Shown here piece after piece: positions 37,346 to 49,400 of a stretch of DNA of 64,000 nucleotides. Source of the stretch: Syngnathus acus (lineage: Eukaryota; Chordata; Actinopteri; Syngnathiformes; Syngnathidae); assembly GCF_901709675.1 (NCBI RefSeq), contig NC_051107.1:4406001-4470000 (forward strand), written 5' to 3'. Numbering within the stretch: position 1 is the stretch's first letter; every line of letters starts with the position of its first letter. Position numbers and translations under genes: made by a program. The notes beneath the pieces are model-generated. The model saw nothing but the letters and a program-made list of their open reading frames with translations. It had not been told where the DNA came from and searched no databases.

Positions 37346-39500
37346 CTGTTGGGGGAAGACGGAGCAGAGTCAGCTTCTTAAAGTTGGCCTGCACAGGATG
37401 TGTGCGTGTCGGAACCCGTGACAAGCGTATCCTTTTAACCCGCCTGACACGTCTGTGACCGCAGCGCATCAGTTGGCCTCATTTCCGTGGCGGGAGTGAT
37501 TGCAGACATAACGGCTGCGTTGTGCTATCATGCTCTATTGACTGTTGACAAACTAGTTCAGCCTGTCCATTGGGAACAAAGACATAATACATGAAATAGC
37601 CGGGGCACTAAATTTGACCAGAGATAAGTCGTAGCATGTTCCACTCCAGTCCTGTAGGTGGCAGTAATGAAACAAGAGCTCCAAGCAGTGAAAAAATATT
37701 AACAATGTTCAATTATTATTGTTTATTTTTTAATTAATTAATTTATTTATTTATTTGAAATTGTGTACCTTATTTTAGGAAATAAATCTCATTTTCAAAT
37801 GTACACAGCTGGAAAATGGCCACTCCAACAACACCTTCCTAACTGCAAAAGAAAAAAAAAAAAGTGTGTCCATTATTTGGTCCCAATCTGATGGACGACA
37901 AGAATAGTCCCACTCATTCACTCTTCTGCTGCAACCTCCTCTTGATATGACTTGAACTGACGCTTATCAAACTTTCATGTCCTTATATAATAGAGCGGCT
38001 CGGAGCAGAATAGAAATATAAACGCAGAGACTTGCCGATAAAACGTGTGTACCCCGAGTGAACCGAGACGCACCTGAAAGCAAACAGAGTCTAGTCGAGC
38101 ATTTCCCTATGCGATAGTAGCAACCTGTTCAGTTTTTAGAATTCTATGAACAGTCCCCACCCACGCAGGGGCTGCTGTGACTGCAGCTTCAACTGGTGGG
38201 CAGGCTGAAGAAGACATCTGAAAACGGACAATTTAGAAATAACTTGTCGCCATTTTACTCATGATATGCAGTACACAAGTCAGGCTGTGTAATCTTCTTC
38301 CAATGACTTGTAGTGGCCTTGCAGGTCACAGACGGTGCAGTAGCCAATCACAGCCGCTCGTGGATTACATGCTATAAAAAGGCACACAAGAACTAAACCT
38401 GCCCTATAATAAAGTGTCAAAAATAGAATATGGCATAGTGTACTTTTTTTAAAGAAATGGCGGGCCCTCTAACGCAAACCCTCAGGGGGGCTACATCAAG
38501 ATGGCTGAGCAATCACAAAGTGTGAAAAGGCAACACCGGGTACGTGGGATTATTTTAGTCACTCAGCACGACATTTAGTTTTCATAAATTAATTTGTTCT
38601 GCCAACTGGAATGTTGCGATTACATCACCGAGGTTACGTAAACAGCGATGATCAATAGGTTGTGAACAGCTGGTCAATTTCTCAAGTGGAATTTACCAGA
38701 CTGGACAACCCAAGTTGTGTTCAGATATGTACATCTTGCAATGTACAACAAATCTCACAAAATGTTAAGTATGAGTCATAATAGTGATTGAGAGTCGAAT
38801 TTGGTTTTCTCCCAATGTCAAGTGGGAGTACATTTTCTCGGAAAGCGACAGGGAGGCGTCCTGTCATTTGAACTATCCGACCTTCCCACGTGTACTATTA
38901 GGCAAAACAACACTTTCGAACACTCTGCATTTTTATTTATTCATTTTTTGAAAGATACTGTAATTGTACAAATTCATATTGCAATTGCATATTGCATTAT
39001 TCTTTTCAGTTTCAGTTTTTGTTTCTAATATTTGGTTCTGTTTTCCATAATTTGCCCATTTTTCATTTGTTTTGATTCAGATTTTTCAAAATATTTTTCC
39101 CAGTTTATTGGAGGTGGGTTATAACACTAAAAAAGTTATACTGTACACCAAAAACGATCCCCTCCCCTCCAAAAAACATTAAAAAGAATATTCCATATAA
39201 CATTGTATAAATGTAATTAATTAACTAGGGCGTCTTGGAGGTGGACAATCATTGTTTTGCTGCTTTTAAACCACCACAGAAGGCCAAGATAGCATAAATT
39301 ATGATACTATTCTCGTAGACGTTTCATTTTTTGTGAACAATTTCAACAATTATAAATGACTTCATTTTAAGCGCGCATGAAAACACAGAAACTTACCGTC
39401 ATTTTATCAGGTTCCTTAAACGCACCACGGCACGCGCCACAGATTAACACCCCCCTAAGTGCGCATTTTCAAATAAAGTGTGAATAAAAAAACACATTTG
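37346..39500 (-). other. Probable gramd4 5' UTR intron
   Basis: AT-rich sequence between the candidate promoter/5' exon near 39.5-39.8 kb and the first coding exon. No coding exon was recognised. A strong-looking donor (ATGACG then GTAAGT, minus strand) near 39402 is a candidate end for an extra 5' exon. Confidence 0.45.
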
Positions 39501-39505
39501 CTTAC

Positions 39506-39870
39506 CCTGCGCGCAAATCGTAGCAAAGTTTCATGAACACTGAGATTGGCCTTCGTTTATCCGTCAGTACACCTGCTGCTCAGGACGTCCAAATCCACGC
39601 CAGTGTTGCGGTGAAAAAGAAATAGCTGCTCCCCTCACTCAATACATCACGATAACGTCAAAATGGAGCCTCTTCTCTTCTTTTGTGTATCCTAGAAGAT
39701 GGAGACAACCAGAAAACGGCGGTGTCGTCCCTCCACCAGGGAGCGAGAAGTGCACCGTTAGCCTTAGCCCGGGGCTTGCAGCGGAGACGCTACCTTCTCC
39801 TCTTGTTGCTTTCGCACTGGTGACAGTGAGGGAAGGGCCGCGGAAGTGACGTCAGAGGGGTCTCTTAAAG
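39506..39870 (-). promoter_or_regulatory. gramd4: Candidate gramd4 promoter and 5' non-coding exon
   Basis: GC-rich island upstream of gramd4. On the plus strand, CGGAAGTGACGTCA (39841-39854) is an overlapping ETS and CRE (TGACGTCA) element, a known core-promoter composite. Minus-strand donors (AAG/GTAGCG at 39794-39793 and GCAGG/GTAAGC at 39506-39505) could end a non-coding first exon. No TATA box was seen. Confidence 0.5.
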
Positions 39871-40088
39871 GGGCCTCGCAAGGGAGGGAGGGAGGGATAC
39901 CCCACATAAACAACAATTCCACAATTTGTCAAATCAATTAAAATTAAATTGATATTCGTCATAAACGCACTCAAGTGGCGTTAAAAAAAACATCACTGAT
40001 GTTTTTGAACACTTGTTACATTAAATCCAGGGTTTGTTATGCTCATTAGATCGATCACAATGGAACGGGAAAGGAGATAATCGTATGG

Positions 40089-40103
40089 CCGCGAGAGGGC
40101 AGC
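40089..40103 (+). promoter_or_regulatory. CTCF-like core motif, plus orientation
   Basis: CCGCGAGAGGGCAGC, strong CTCF core match between gramd4 and celsr1. A second, near-identical site is 58 bp downstream. Confidence 0.55.
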
Positions 40104-40146
40104 ATCCCGCCTTAAAAGTGAAGTGCAATGATTTTTCAAGAATCCT

Positions 40147-40161
40147 CCACGAGAGGGCAGC
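40147..40161 (+). promoter_or_regulatory. CTCF-like core motif, plus orientation
   Basis: CCACGAGAGGGCAGC, same orientation as the site at 40089. Confidence 0.55.
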
Positions 40162-40297
40162 ATTGCATTTCTAATTTTTAAAGCGTCGCTCTATTTAGTG
40201 CGGATAATATAGTTTGATACCTGAAACTAATTAAGCAAATAAATGCACCCAGAACAAACATAAGGTGCACTTATATTTTTTCTATGTGGAGATATCG

Positions 40298-40311
40298 GTC
40301 GCCTTGGCAAC
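40298..40311. promoter_or_regulatory. RFX X-box (GTCGCCTTGGCAAC)
   Basis: Matches GTNRCCNNRGYAAC at all constrained positions. It lies about 450 bp upstream of the gramd4 ETS/CRE element. Confidence 0.5.
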
Positions 40312-40682
40312 AAACGCCCCAATAGGCTTGCAACTTGACCCGGCCTTCTAACCTTTCACATAATACGCTTGACAGTGCCTTGTGGCAGCAGACAATATGC
40401 GTGCATGAACAGTATTTAGTCAAATGTGGATTTTAGGCCAATTTATAAATACCACCGACCTCATTGATAACGCCATACTGCATCTCCCCTAATCTGCTTC
40501 GTGAACTCTGGAGAAAAATTCCACTCGTTAACATGCTTGACAATATCTCGGGGCTTACCTCGGAAAGCCGGCGGGCCTCGTGTGAGTGCTCTGAGCTGTG
40601 GAAAAAAATGCAAATAATGTCGAACAGCCTTGTAAGGTAACGTTCTTATCTGCACTGATATTATTCTTTCATTTCTAGAATG

Positions 40683-40709
40683 GCACACACACACACACAC
40701 ACACACACT
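40683..40709. repeat. (CA)n microsatellite
   Basis: About 13 CA units between celsr1 and gramd4. Confidence 0.95.
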
Positions 40710-41496
40710 CAAGTACAAATTCAACATATTTAATTTGACCGATTTTGAACTCCAGTGTCATAGAACCATAAAAAATAAATATACATTATGTTACAAAATA
40801 TTTCCAGTGTCCAAACAGTACAAAAATGACGTATTAACAATTTTGATCACACAGGCAGAACATAGGCGGAAACAAGACGAAGGCACCTTTGTGAGTGGTA
40901 AACATAACTTCAAAATTTAGCTGCGAGGTGGATTCTGGTGTTTGAACTGGAGAATCCCGGTGAGAACGGGCAAAATCTTCACGACAAGTGTGAGAAACGG
41001 CTTTATAGTGCTTCAACATTTCCATCCTTCCATTAGTGCTCTTTCTTTCAACTTAAAATCCATTCGGAAGGCCTCGGCGTTCATCTCCTGATTGTTCGAG
41101 TCGGATAAAGAAAACAAATACAGATGGATTCCCGCCATCGTTTCCCCAAACTTTTTCATTTGAGTTCAAAAGTGAAACAAAAAGGAGCACTTGTTTAATT
41201 GCCTTCCTTGAAATCCTATTGGACTAATGCACCAACGTGTTTCCTACAAGTCACATTTGCAATACATTCCAAGGGGGGGGACGTCTTCATCTTCTTCACT
41301 CTCTTCTCCCCCTTTTAATCCTCTGATGCATTTGGCACTCAGGTTCCATCCTCTTTTGTTCCCTTTATCGTTCCTTCTTTCCTTCTACTGGCTAATACTG
41401 ATCTCCGGAGAAAGGCCACCGAGAGATGACGCGGGTCTCCCCGGGTCCCGTCTCCTCTTCTCATAATGGTGGGCTGGTCTGGATGTCCCTAACAGG

Positions 41497-41515
41497 TCAG
41501 ATCGAAGTCTCGTTA
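41497..41515 (-). CDS. celsr1: Candidate alternative last celsr1 exon (ends NETSI)
   Basis: If the last exon is spliced at its internal strong donor (GA then GTGAGT, exon end 41725), joining to the acceptor GGCAG before 41515 gives ...GTDSDNETSI and a stop (41499-41497). The phase fits exactly. The unspliced form ends ...GTDSE at the TGA 41723-41721. The tail NETSI is a class I PDZ ligand (T-S-I). The pyrimidine tract upstream is only moderate. Confidence 0.4.
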
Positions 41516-41703
41516 CTGCCACTGTTAACATGCGGGGATTTCAGGAAGGGGAGGGGGGAGTGCACAGGGGGGTGCAGGGAAAACAAAACATGCAAAGAGG
41601 GGTGAAGGAAGTGGTTACGCGGGATGTTATGAAAACACGTTAGCATTTTAGCTTAGCGTTGGGAAAAGGCTGGGAAATAACTAGGCGGTGATTCTTTCGC
41701 ATA

Positions 41704-41718
41704 CCACTAGAGGGCGCT
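41704..41718 (+). promoter_or_regulatory. CTCF-like core motif, plus orientation
   Basis: CCACTAGAGGGCGCT, essentially consensus, only 3 bp from the celsr1 TGA codon at 41723-41721. Confidence 0.55.
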
Positions 41719-41720
41719 AC

Positions 41721-43451
41721 TCACTCTGAGTCTGTGCCGTTGCCGCCGTTGACCGCCCCCGACTTCAAGTGCATGGCCATCCCGCCGTTAGTGTCCCGAT
41801 AGACGCCCGCCGGCGACGAGCTGATGGCGATCTGCGGTCGTGGCGGCACGGCCGGTTTGACCAGCGAGCCGTTGTTGCCGGGACGACCGCCGTCGCTGGA
41901 GGCCAGCGAAGCCCGGCGGGACGACGGCGCCATGATGTTGACTGACGTTGGAGACGGGGAGGCGGCCGTGTTGTAGTTTGGTGGCGGCGAGGTGATGGTG
42001 GGCGAGTTGTAGTCGCTCAGCTTCTCCCGGAGACGGTTCTTCATGTTCTTGTCGGTCAGGGGGGGCGGGTAGCTGATCTTGTTCTTCAGGATCCCTGACA
42101 GAAACAGAAAGTTGTCCTTTTTAGTTCTTCACTTAGGACACAAGGTTTGAAAAAAAAAAATCTCGGACCTTTTCTTTGTTCCGGCTGGTGGTTGCTGTTT
42201 GTCTGACCGGTCGGCGTCATGACCTCCTTGACGGGCGCCTGCTTGTCTCGGTCCTGAGGTGTCTCCAGCCTGTCCTGCTCTCCGATGTGGTTGATCTTGG
42301 TCTCCGGGTGCAGCTCCACGTTCACCTTGGTCTCCACACGCAGCCTCTCCGGAGCGCCGGGTTCCTCGCTGTCGCTGGCCGTGGTGGCGTCCGTCGGCCA
42401 GTACGGCGTCACGTGATTGGACACCGAGTCCACTTCAAAATTTGGGAGAAGATATACTGCTTGTTAAATAGGGCTGTCTAAAAAAGAATCCGAAATACTT
42501 TGTCCTGCATGAAAACACACCTCTACCTTTCGGTGTGCTATGAACCGGCTGCCTCTCGTTGTTCCACTTGGGCTTGACGTCGATGTCGTCATCCTCGCTA
42601 TCGGACGAGTGAGACGAAGCGTAGGAGGAGCTGTTCTCCTCCAATGACAGCTCGCTGTCCGAGTCAGAATCTGAGGCCAGGAAGGACGGGCGATCAGATG
42701 AAACATCCCGCTTGAATCTTTTCCAATCCCGTGGCACTCACCATCTGCCTTGGAGCCACTTCTTCGGAAGAGAGGTCCATCAAGATCTGTGTGTCCTTTG
42801 GCCGTTCCGGATGACACGCTGGGCTTCTGGCCCGACTCCTCCCTGCTTGGACCCAAAAGAGACGAAAAAGGATTTTCTTAAGATTGATGTCTTGCATTCC
42901 ATCCTCTCCACCTGAAGCTGAGGAGAATCTGGCTGGAGGACAAATACGTTCCTGGCGAACCAACAGACAACTATGCATGCGTGTGTCAGTCATAAATTCC
43001 CTTCTCTGCAGCTATGCTCCAATTTCATGCCTACATCGACCCCACTTGCTCGCCTCCGGTACCAGGCGGCACGCCACGTCCACCTCCCCCATCCATTAAC
43101 CTCGGGGTCATCTCATATTACCCGATGACAGATTTATGAGCACAGCCCTAATCTAATACCTGTTAAACCCCCCCAGTAAGGAATCCGAAGCTACCGAACG
43201 AGTGTCCTGACTCACTTTGATCCGATCGGCAAAAAAAGTGAGTTTGTGGTGTGTTAGTGATTGTGAGCCACGCATGCATAAGTAGAAGCGGCCATGCGGT
43301 CAGTGGGCGTGCTGTACCTCCTGAGTGCGTAAGCCAGGTAGCTGCTGCGGCTCTTTCCTGACCTGAGCGTGCTGTCCAGAGAAACGTTGGACTCGCCCCC
43401 GGCGGCGCGGTAGATGAGCCCGTCGTCCGTGTTGTTGCAGTTGAGGGAGCG
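41721..43451 (-). CDS. celsr1: celsr1 cytoplasmic-tail exons
   Basis: Exons 43451-43318, 42842-42742, 42670-42527, 42432-42169 and 42094-41721. They encode RSLNCNNTDDG, SNVSLDSTLRSG, the Ser/Asp cluster DSDSDSELSLEE, VETKVNVELH, KGILKNKISYPPPLTDKN and LREKLSDYN, then a Ser/Pro/Asn-rich end. The human tail has the same blocks in the same order. The low-complexity acidic Ser runs suggest CK2-type phosphorylation (inference). Confidence 0.92.
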
Positions 43452-46400
43452 CTGCAAACCACCGTGACTAGTCAGTAAAAAAAACGTCAACAAAAGAGTT
43501 CAGAATGCGAGCGGTCCCTCACTGTGAGCAAAGAAGCCCGTGTGGTGCCTGTCTCATCCGGGAGGCTTTTCTTCCCGGTGAAGATGTTCTTGAGATGCTT
43601 TCTCACATCTTTGTTGAAGAGGATGTGGAAGAAGAAAATGAAGATGCCCTGGAAATAGAAGGGAATGAGTGAGGTGGTCCGCCGAACAACAACAAAGCCA
43701 GAAAACAGAAAATTAAAACAGCGGGGGACTCAAGATTGAACCCTGTGGAACCCCATACTGAGGTAATTTGGGATACGGTTAGAGTCGGGGCTCACCTGCA
43801 GACAACTGAAACCGGCAAACAGGTAGTGGAAGGTAAGCACGTCGCTGTTGACTGCCATCAGGCCGAGCAGCCAGGTGGCGCTGATGAGTAGCAGCAGTAG
43901 GAAGGCCATGCGTAGTGCTGGGCTGAAGAGGGATTCAAATAATTATTTTTAATCAGCAACTTTAAGGCCATATTGAAATGTCAAAACTTACATAGCGCCT
44001 GACTTTTCAACCGCCTTCTGCCTGCGACCACAGGAAGCCTTGGCAGCCAAAATAAAGATCACAATGTTCACCTATGGATTTAAAAAAAAAACATTAGTCA
44101 TTCAGTGCTGATGCTTTGCCACCACGTTGACTATTTGAGGGCAAAAACACACCAAGACCACGACAAAGATGGGTCCCGCGAAGCTCCAAATGAGCGTGTC
44201 GTGCACAGACAGCCAACAAAAATCGGGGTTCCCGTAACCTTGAGGGTCCAAGCCGACAGCCAAACCTAAAACACGAGAAAACCAACGTCGATACACGAAG
44301 AGTCCCGGATGCTCGTTCAAGACAAAATTATACCGGTGATGATCGCCGGGATGCCCCAGCCCATGGCGTAGTAGAACCTCATGTGGCCGTGGTTGATGTT
44401 GCGCAACTCGGTCAGCATGCGGTAGATATGCAGACCTTCCACGAACATCCACGCAAAGGTGCACATGTAGAAATAATGCAGGAGGATGGCGATGACTGTA
44501 CAAACAAACTGCAAAAGAAAGAATTTAAACACACTTAGTCAAGCTCTAGATGCATCTGAAAAGTGCCAACAATGACCCATTATCCCCTCTGGAGGTACAA
44601 AGAGGTCTTATCTCCATTAGGGTGGACTAAAAGCACTTTTAAATCCTACTCTAATGCCTCCCCAAGACTAAGTGTCCAACCTGAGAGAAAAAAAAAATAA
44701 CACGACACATGGGAGAGATTTATCAGGTTGAATTAGAATGCTTGCCTCAGGGTCTACCGCCGTGGCCTCCTTTAAGAGACAGGTACCAGTCGCGGCATGT
44801 CTCCAGGGAAGTGTGTGTGCGTGTGTGTGGAGACTTCAAAAGTATTCCGACATCTTATGATCCAACAGTGTGTGTGTGCACGGTGCCTACTGTAAACGTT
44901 CCAAGACATTATTTTACTTGAGACCGTTGTTTTTATTCAAAAATGATTTATATTAGATTTATATTATTATATATTTATTATATTAGATATATTATTTATA
45001 TATTATATGTTATTTTTATTATTTATATTATATCTATATTATTTATATTATATTTATTATTGTATTTATTTATGTTATTTATATTGGGGCTAGGGGGGGC
45101 CTCTACCCCCATTTTTAGAAATATATTTCCTCTCAACAAATCAAAACATTTCCTCTCACCGGATTGTCCGTCTGATTGATCCCGAGCAGGAAGACGAGTT
45201 CGGAAAAGAAGAGCGCCGCCACCAGGTTCCTGTGAATGACGTGCAGGTTGGAGCGCAGTCGGCGGAGCAGGCACAGCAGGATCAAGGTGAGCAGGAGCAG
45301 GAACAGGGAGACGGACACCGTGGCGTAGGTGACGATTTTCAGGGGGAGAACATCGCCGTGCTGTGAGAAGAGCCGAGAGACGTGAGAAAAGCTCGCCGGA
45401 ATATTCCGTTGAAATGACCTCGGTACCTCTCGTTTGGACACGTCCATGAGAACAGCAAAGCTGGTCATGTGGTTACATTGACAGCTAATGTGGCTGATGT
45501 TCCTCTCAAGCACCTCGCAACCTTTGGAGGACCAACCACCCGTCCCTCCGATCCTAAACGCACACACACACGTGTTAACACGGCATACCAACGTGGGATT
45601 TTCTGCGTCCAACGCACGCGATGGAGTGATTCCAGAAGACGCAGACGGGCTTGGTCCTCTCCTCTGTCTCCAGCAGCGAGTACTCCAGAGTGATGGGAGG
45701 GTCCAGGACCAACGGGAGAGGGGGACCCTCGCTGTGGACCGTGGCGCTTACAATTGCTGTGTTGATCACCGGGCGGTTCGGGACTCTGAGAAAAAAGAAA
45801 ATCCAAATTTATTCTGATCTATACACGGTGAGAAGATGCTGTCTACCTTAGACTTCTGCGATCCGGGTCAAATCTTTCCGGAAGCAGCTTCCCCAGCGAT
45901 TTGTACACTATCACCACGGCAACCGGGAGATGGATAGTGGACTCCAGATGACGCCGGCTCCTGTCATAGGAGGTGTGGCCCTCCACGAGGGGGGTCCCGG
46001 TCTGGGCTGCAGGCGCCGTCGTCGGCTCCGCTAATCGAGGTGAAGAAGCGACGTAAGCACAAAAGACAAATCGAGGTGAGTGTTTTTCGTACCTTTGTGT
46101 CGCTGACCGAGTAGATTGAAGTGAGGGAAGTGAACAGAGGATTCGAGCTCTTCGGAATATTCTTCATCGATGTCATGGAAGTGGGGGAATGTCGCCTTCT
46201 GGGGGTCCGACACGTCCAGGTAGTCCACGGAAAATACTGCAAGGAAAGAAAATGGAAGCGTGGACAAAAGTTGATGAGGTCATCATGTCTTATTCGTATT
46301 AAAAATAAAAATAAAATAAAATAAAATAAAATAAAATAAAATAAAATAAAAATGAATCAGTAATATTACTCACTCATGTTGTCCGTGACAATGGTGAAGG

Positions 46401-49400
46401 GTTTTAGGTAGGTTTTCCTCACGTTCCGCGCAAGAGTGTTTGCATAATCCTCAAAATTCCGAAGCAGGTGGGCAGTGCCGCCGTCTGTCTTCTGGATTTG
46501 CTCCCAGTGCGCTTTCGTGTCCGGGTCCAGGATGGCACTTCCGGCTCGGACCAAATTCTAGTTGAGGTTCAATTAGGAAAATATCATTAAAAGAAAAAAA
46601 ATAATTGTAATTTTTTTTTTTTTTACAATCGTCTCCCTTACCTCGTTGAATTCGGCGTCTTTGGAGGCTGTGAGGTCGAATCCCGCCTGGCGGCTCTCGA
46701 ACTGCAACACGTGATTCAGCAGCTGGGCGGCCGTCTTCACGTCATTTCCGTAGTAGCTCCTGGCTTCGTTGGTGGCGCCGTGGAGCAAGCGCACGATTCT
46801 CTTCGACCGCTCGCCATCCATCCTGGAGGTATTTCGACGTAGCTCTTCATTCTGGAAAAAAAAGCAGGCCGTTTTTAAATAAGAGTAGTTGGAGTTGGAT
46901 ATTGCTTCGGGTATTTAATTCGACATTTTGCGAAGTAATCACCAGTTTTGTGAGCTGAGCGAAAGAAGCGGCGGTGCAGTTGAACAGCTCGGGCGACAAC
47001 CAGCCTTTTTCGTCGCTGCAGTGGCGAATGGCCGTGCCTAAAACATAGATTTAATAAGCACATTAAATTCCGTGCCAAAAAAAAAAACGCTTTAAGTGTC
47101 CTTGTTTTCATTCAAGGCTGAATGTCAGGGAACAAAGTCACTCTGCAGTGACAACAAAGGTGTTGTCATGGCGACGCAGCTCAGTTGTCCTTAAGGCAAC
47201 TCACCGATAGAACCTTTGGGACAGTTCATGGCGGCCGGGCGTCCAAATTTGGTCTTGGGCCACCAAATCCCGGAGTCAAACGCTTTGGGGCAGCCTTCAT
47301 ACACCACTGTGGGAGGAAGACTTTCGTCAGTGCTTGCTGAGGATGTGACACCAGAACAAAAATGTCCCAAATTCAAAGTCCCCGCACGTTCGCTAAGGTC
47401 AAACACTGAGCGCCAGTGGCATTCTTCTCCTGTCTTCCATTCAGTGCTACTGTATTGTACCCACTGCCAAGAAAGCCCAAACGGCGAGCTCGCCTCTTCT
47501 GCTTGACTGGCCGGCGACAAAGGCGGAAAGCGAGCTCAAGCGGCAGATGTGAGCGACACCATTTGTGTCTTTGTTTTAATGTTGTATACCTTCGCATCCG
47601 TTGGGTGTGACTTCAGCAAAGGGGTTATCGCAACGGTTGCATTGGCGGCCGATCACGCCGCCCTTGCAGGGGCACTGGCCCGTGAGCGGGTCGCAGGTTC
47701 GAAACTCGGAACCGACAGAGAAGCAGTCGCACGGGTAGCAGGTGTCTTCTCCTTCCGGCCGGTAGTGATTCTCCTGCGGCGGGAAATGTTGACACGCAAT
47801 CAAAATAATGCCTTTTAAATAAATATAATCATAAAAATAAATATAATAATAAAAATAGAAATAAAATAAAAATAATAAAATATAAATAATAATGACAGTG
47901 ATCATACCTTACAGCGACACTCTCCCGTCGTCTTGTTACAATCGTTATGAAATCCCCGGCTGATGTCGCAACCGCAGGGGCCGCACACGGGACTGCCCCA
48001 CCAACCTTGAGGACACGATTTCTCCACTCTGGTTTCACACAAATTCTTGCTGTCACGCCATCGCATCAGCTTGACGTATCTTGCGTACGGACTTACTTGT
48101 TTTCGCAGTACTGCCCGTAGTAGTTGTGACCACACTCGCAAGTATAACCATGAGAGGAACTGGGCTTGCGAGCGCAGGTGGAAACATGCTCGCACGGGTT
48201 GAGCTGACAGGCGTCCACGCACTCCTTTCCAAAATAGCCTTCAAGACAAAACGCAGATGAGCCGGGATATTCTGATTTGGTCGGGGTGCTAAGTAGCGTA
48301 CCTGGGTCGCACACACACGTGTGCGTACTCCAATCGTCGCTGCAGTGGCTGTTCTCGGGGCAGATGTTGGCGTCGCACGGGTCGGCCAGGTCGCAGCCCT
48401 CCTCCACGCGGATTTTCAAGCCGCGAGACATGATCACGTTGGCCACGTTGGTGGACGTCTCGCCCATGCGGACGCCCTAATACGGCAAAGCGTTATCATC
48501 CAACGTCGAGTTAGGAATCCGAGTTTACTCACCTGTATGCAGCCGACAAATCCTTCCCTGACGTGGTTTCCCTCTCCAGGCAAACCTCCGACATGAAGAG
48601 TTTGAAGCTTCAAACCCGGAAGGTCGTTCCCGATCACCACTGACTTCTGCTTAGGAAACCCACGATTAAAATCCGTACATTTAAAACCGGATGGGCCCAA
48701 ACGCTACCTTGTACATTCCGTGGTCCAAAGAAACAGCCGCCACGTATCGGAGCGCCTTGCCATCCTTCACGCTTCTCAGCTCCACCAGTAGGTGGTGCCA
48801 CTCCCCGTCGTTGACTCGAACTTGCGGAAAGCTCAGCGACGCCACTATCTGTTCCATGAGCAGCACTTCCATTCTCACCTGTTGCTCGCTCACCTATCCG
48901 ATAAAAAAGGATTAAAAAAAAAAAAAGAAACGGAGAATTACGGTTTCAGGATCGCCCACCATGAGGCTGATAGTGGAAGAGGGGCCGGCGTTGGCTTGCA
49001 TCAAGGTCCCGGCCGGTTGCCGCGTCCGGAACATGAGGCCCATGTACCAGGGGATCGCGATGGTGATGTCCGGCTCGCTCCACGATACCATCGCCTTGCC
49101 GTCAAAGAACTGAGGTGACGGCATCACTGTTGGCAGTAACCGAAAAATAAGCGATAGCAAAAATGCTAACATATAAAACCTTTCTGAACCTTGTTCGCAG
49201 TTCCTCCCGCCGTAGCCAGTGGGACAATCGCAGCTGTACGTGTTCCACTTGCTGACACACACGCCTCCGTTTATACACACACCAGGTGTGCAGAAGTTTC
49301 TCTTTGCAGGGCAACCTAAAAAAAAAAAATACCATAAAGGTTAAATAGCGTTCAAACGAGTGTAATTCCACCACGTTAAATGTGACCGACCTGCTGTGGT

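Larger units (their letters stand above)
39871..41496. other. Short interval between celsr1 3' end and gramd4 promoter
   Basis: About 1.6 kb. It holds (GGGA)n (39881-39896), two CTCF-like sites (40089, 40147), an X-box (40298), a (CA)n run and possible ATTAAA poly(A) signals for celsr1 on the minus strand (41319-41314 and 41198-41193). The celsr1 3' UTR probably occupies the right part. Confidence 0.5.

Noticed and set aside
40461-40727. 88-codon open frame on the minus strand between celsr1 and gramd4
   Set aside because: It translates the (CA)n repeat as Val-Cys units, so the frame as a whole is not a gene. Only the 37-nt splice-like part is kept as a finding.
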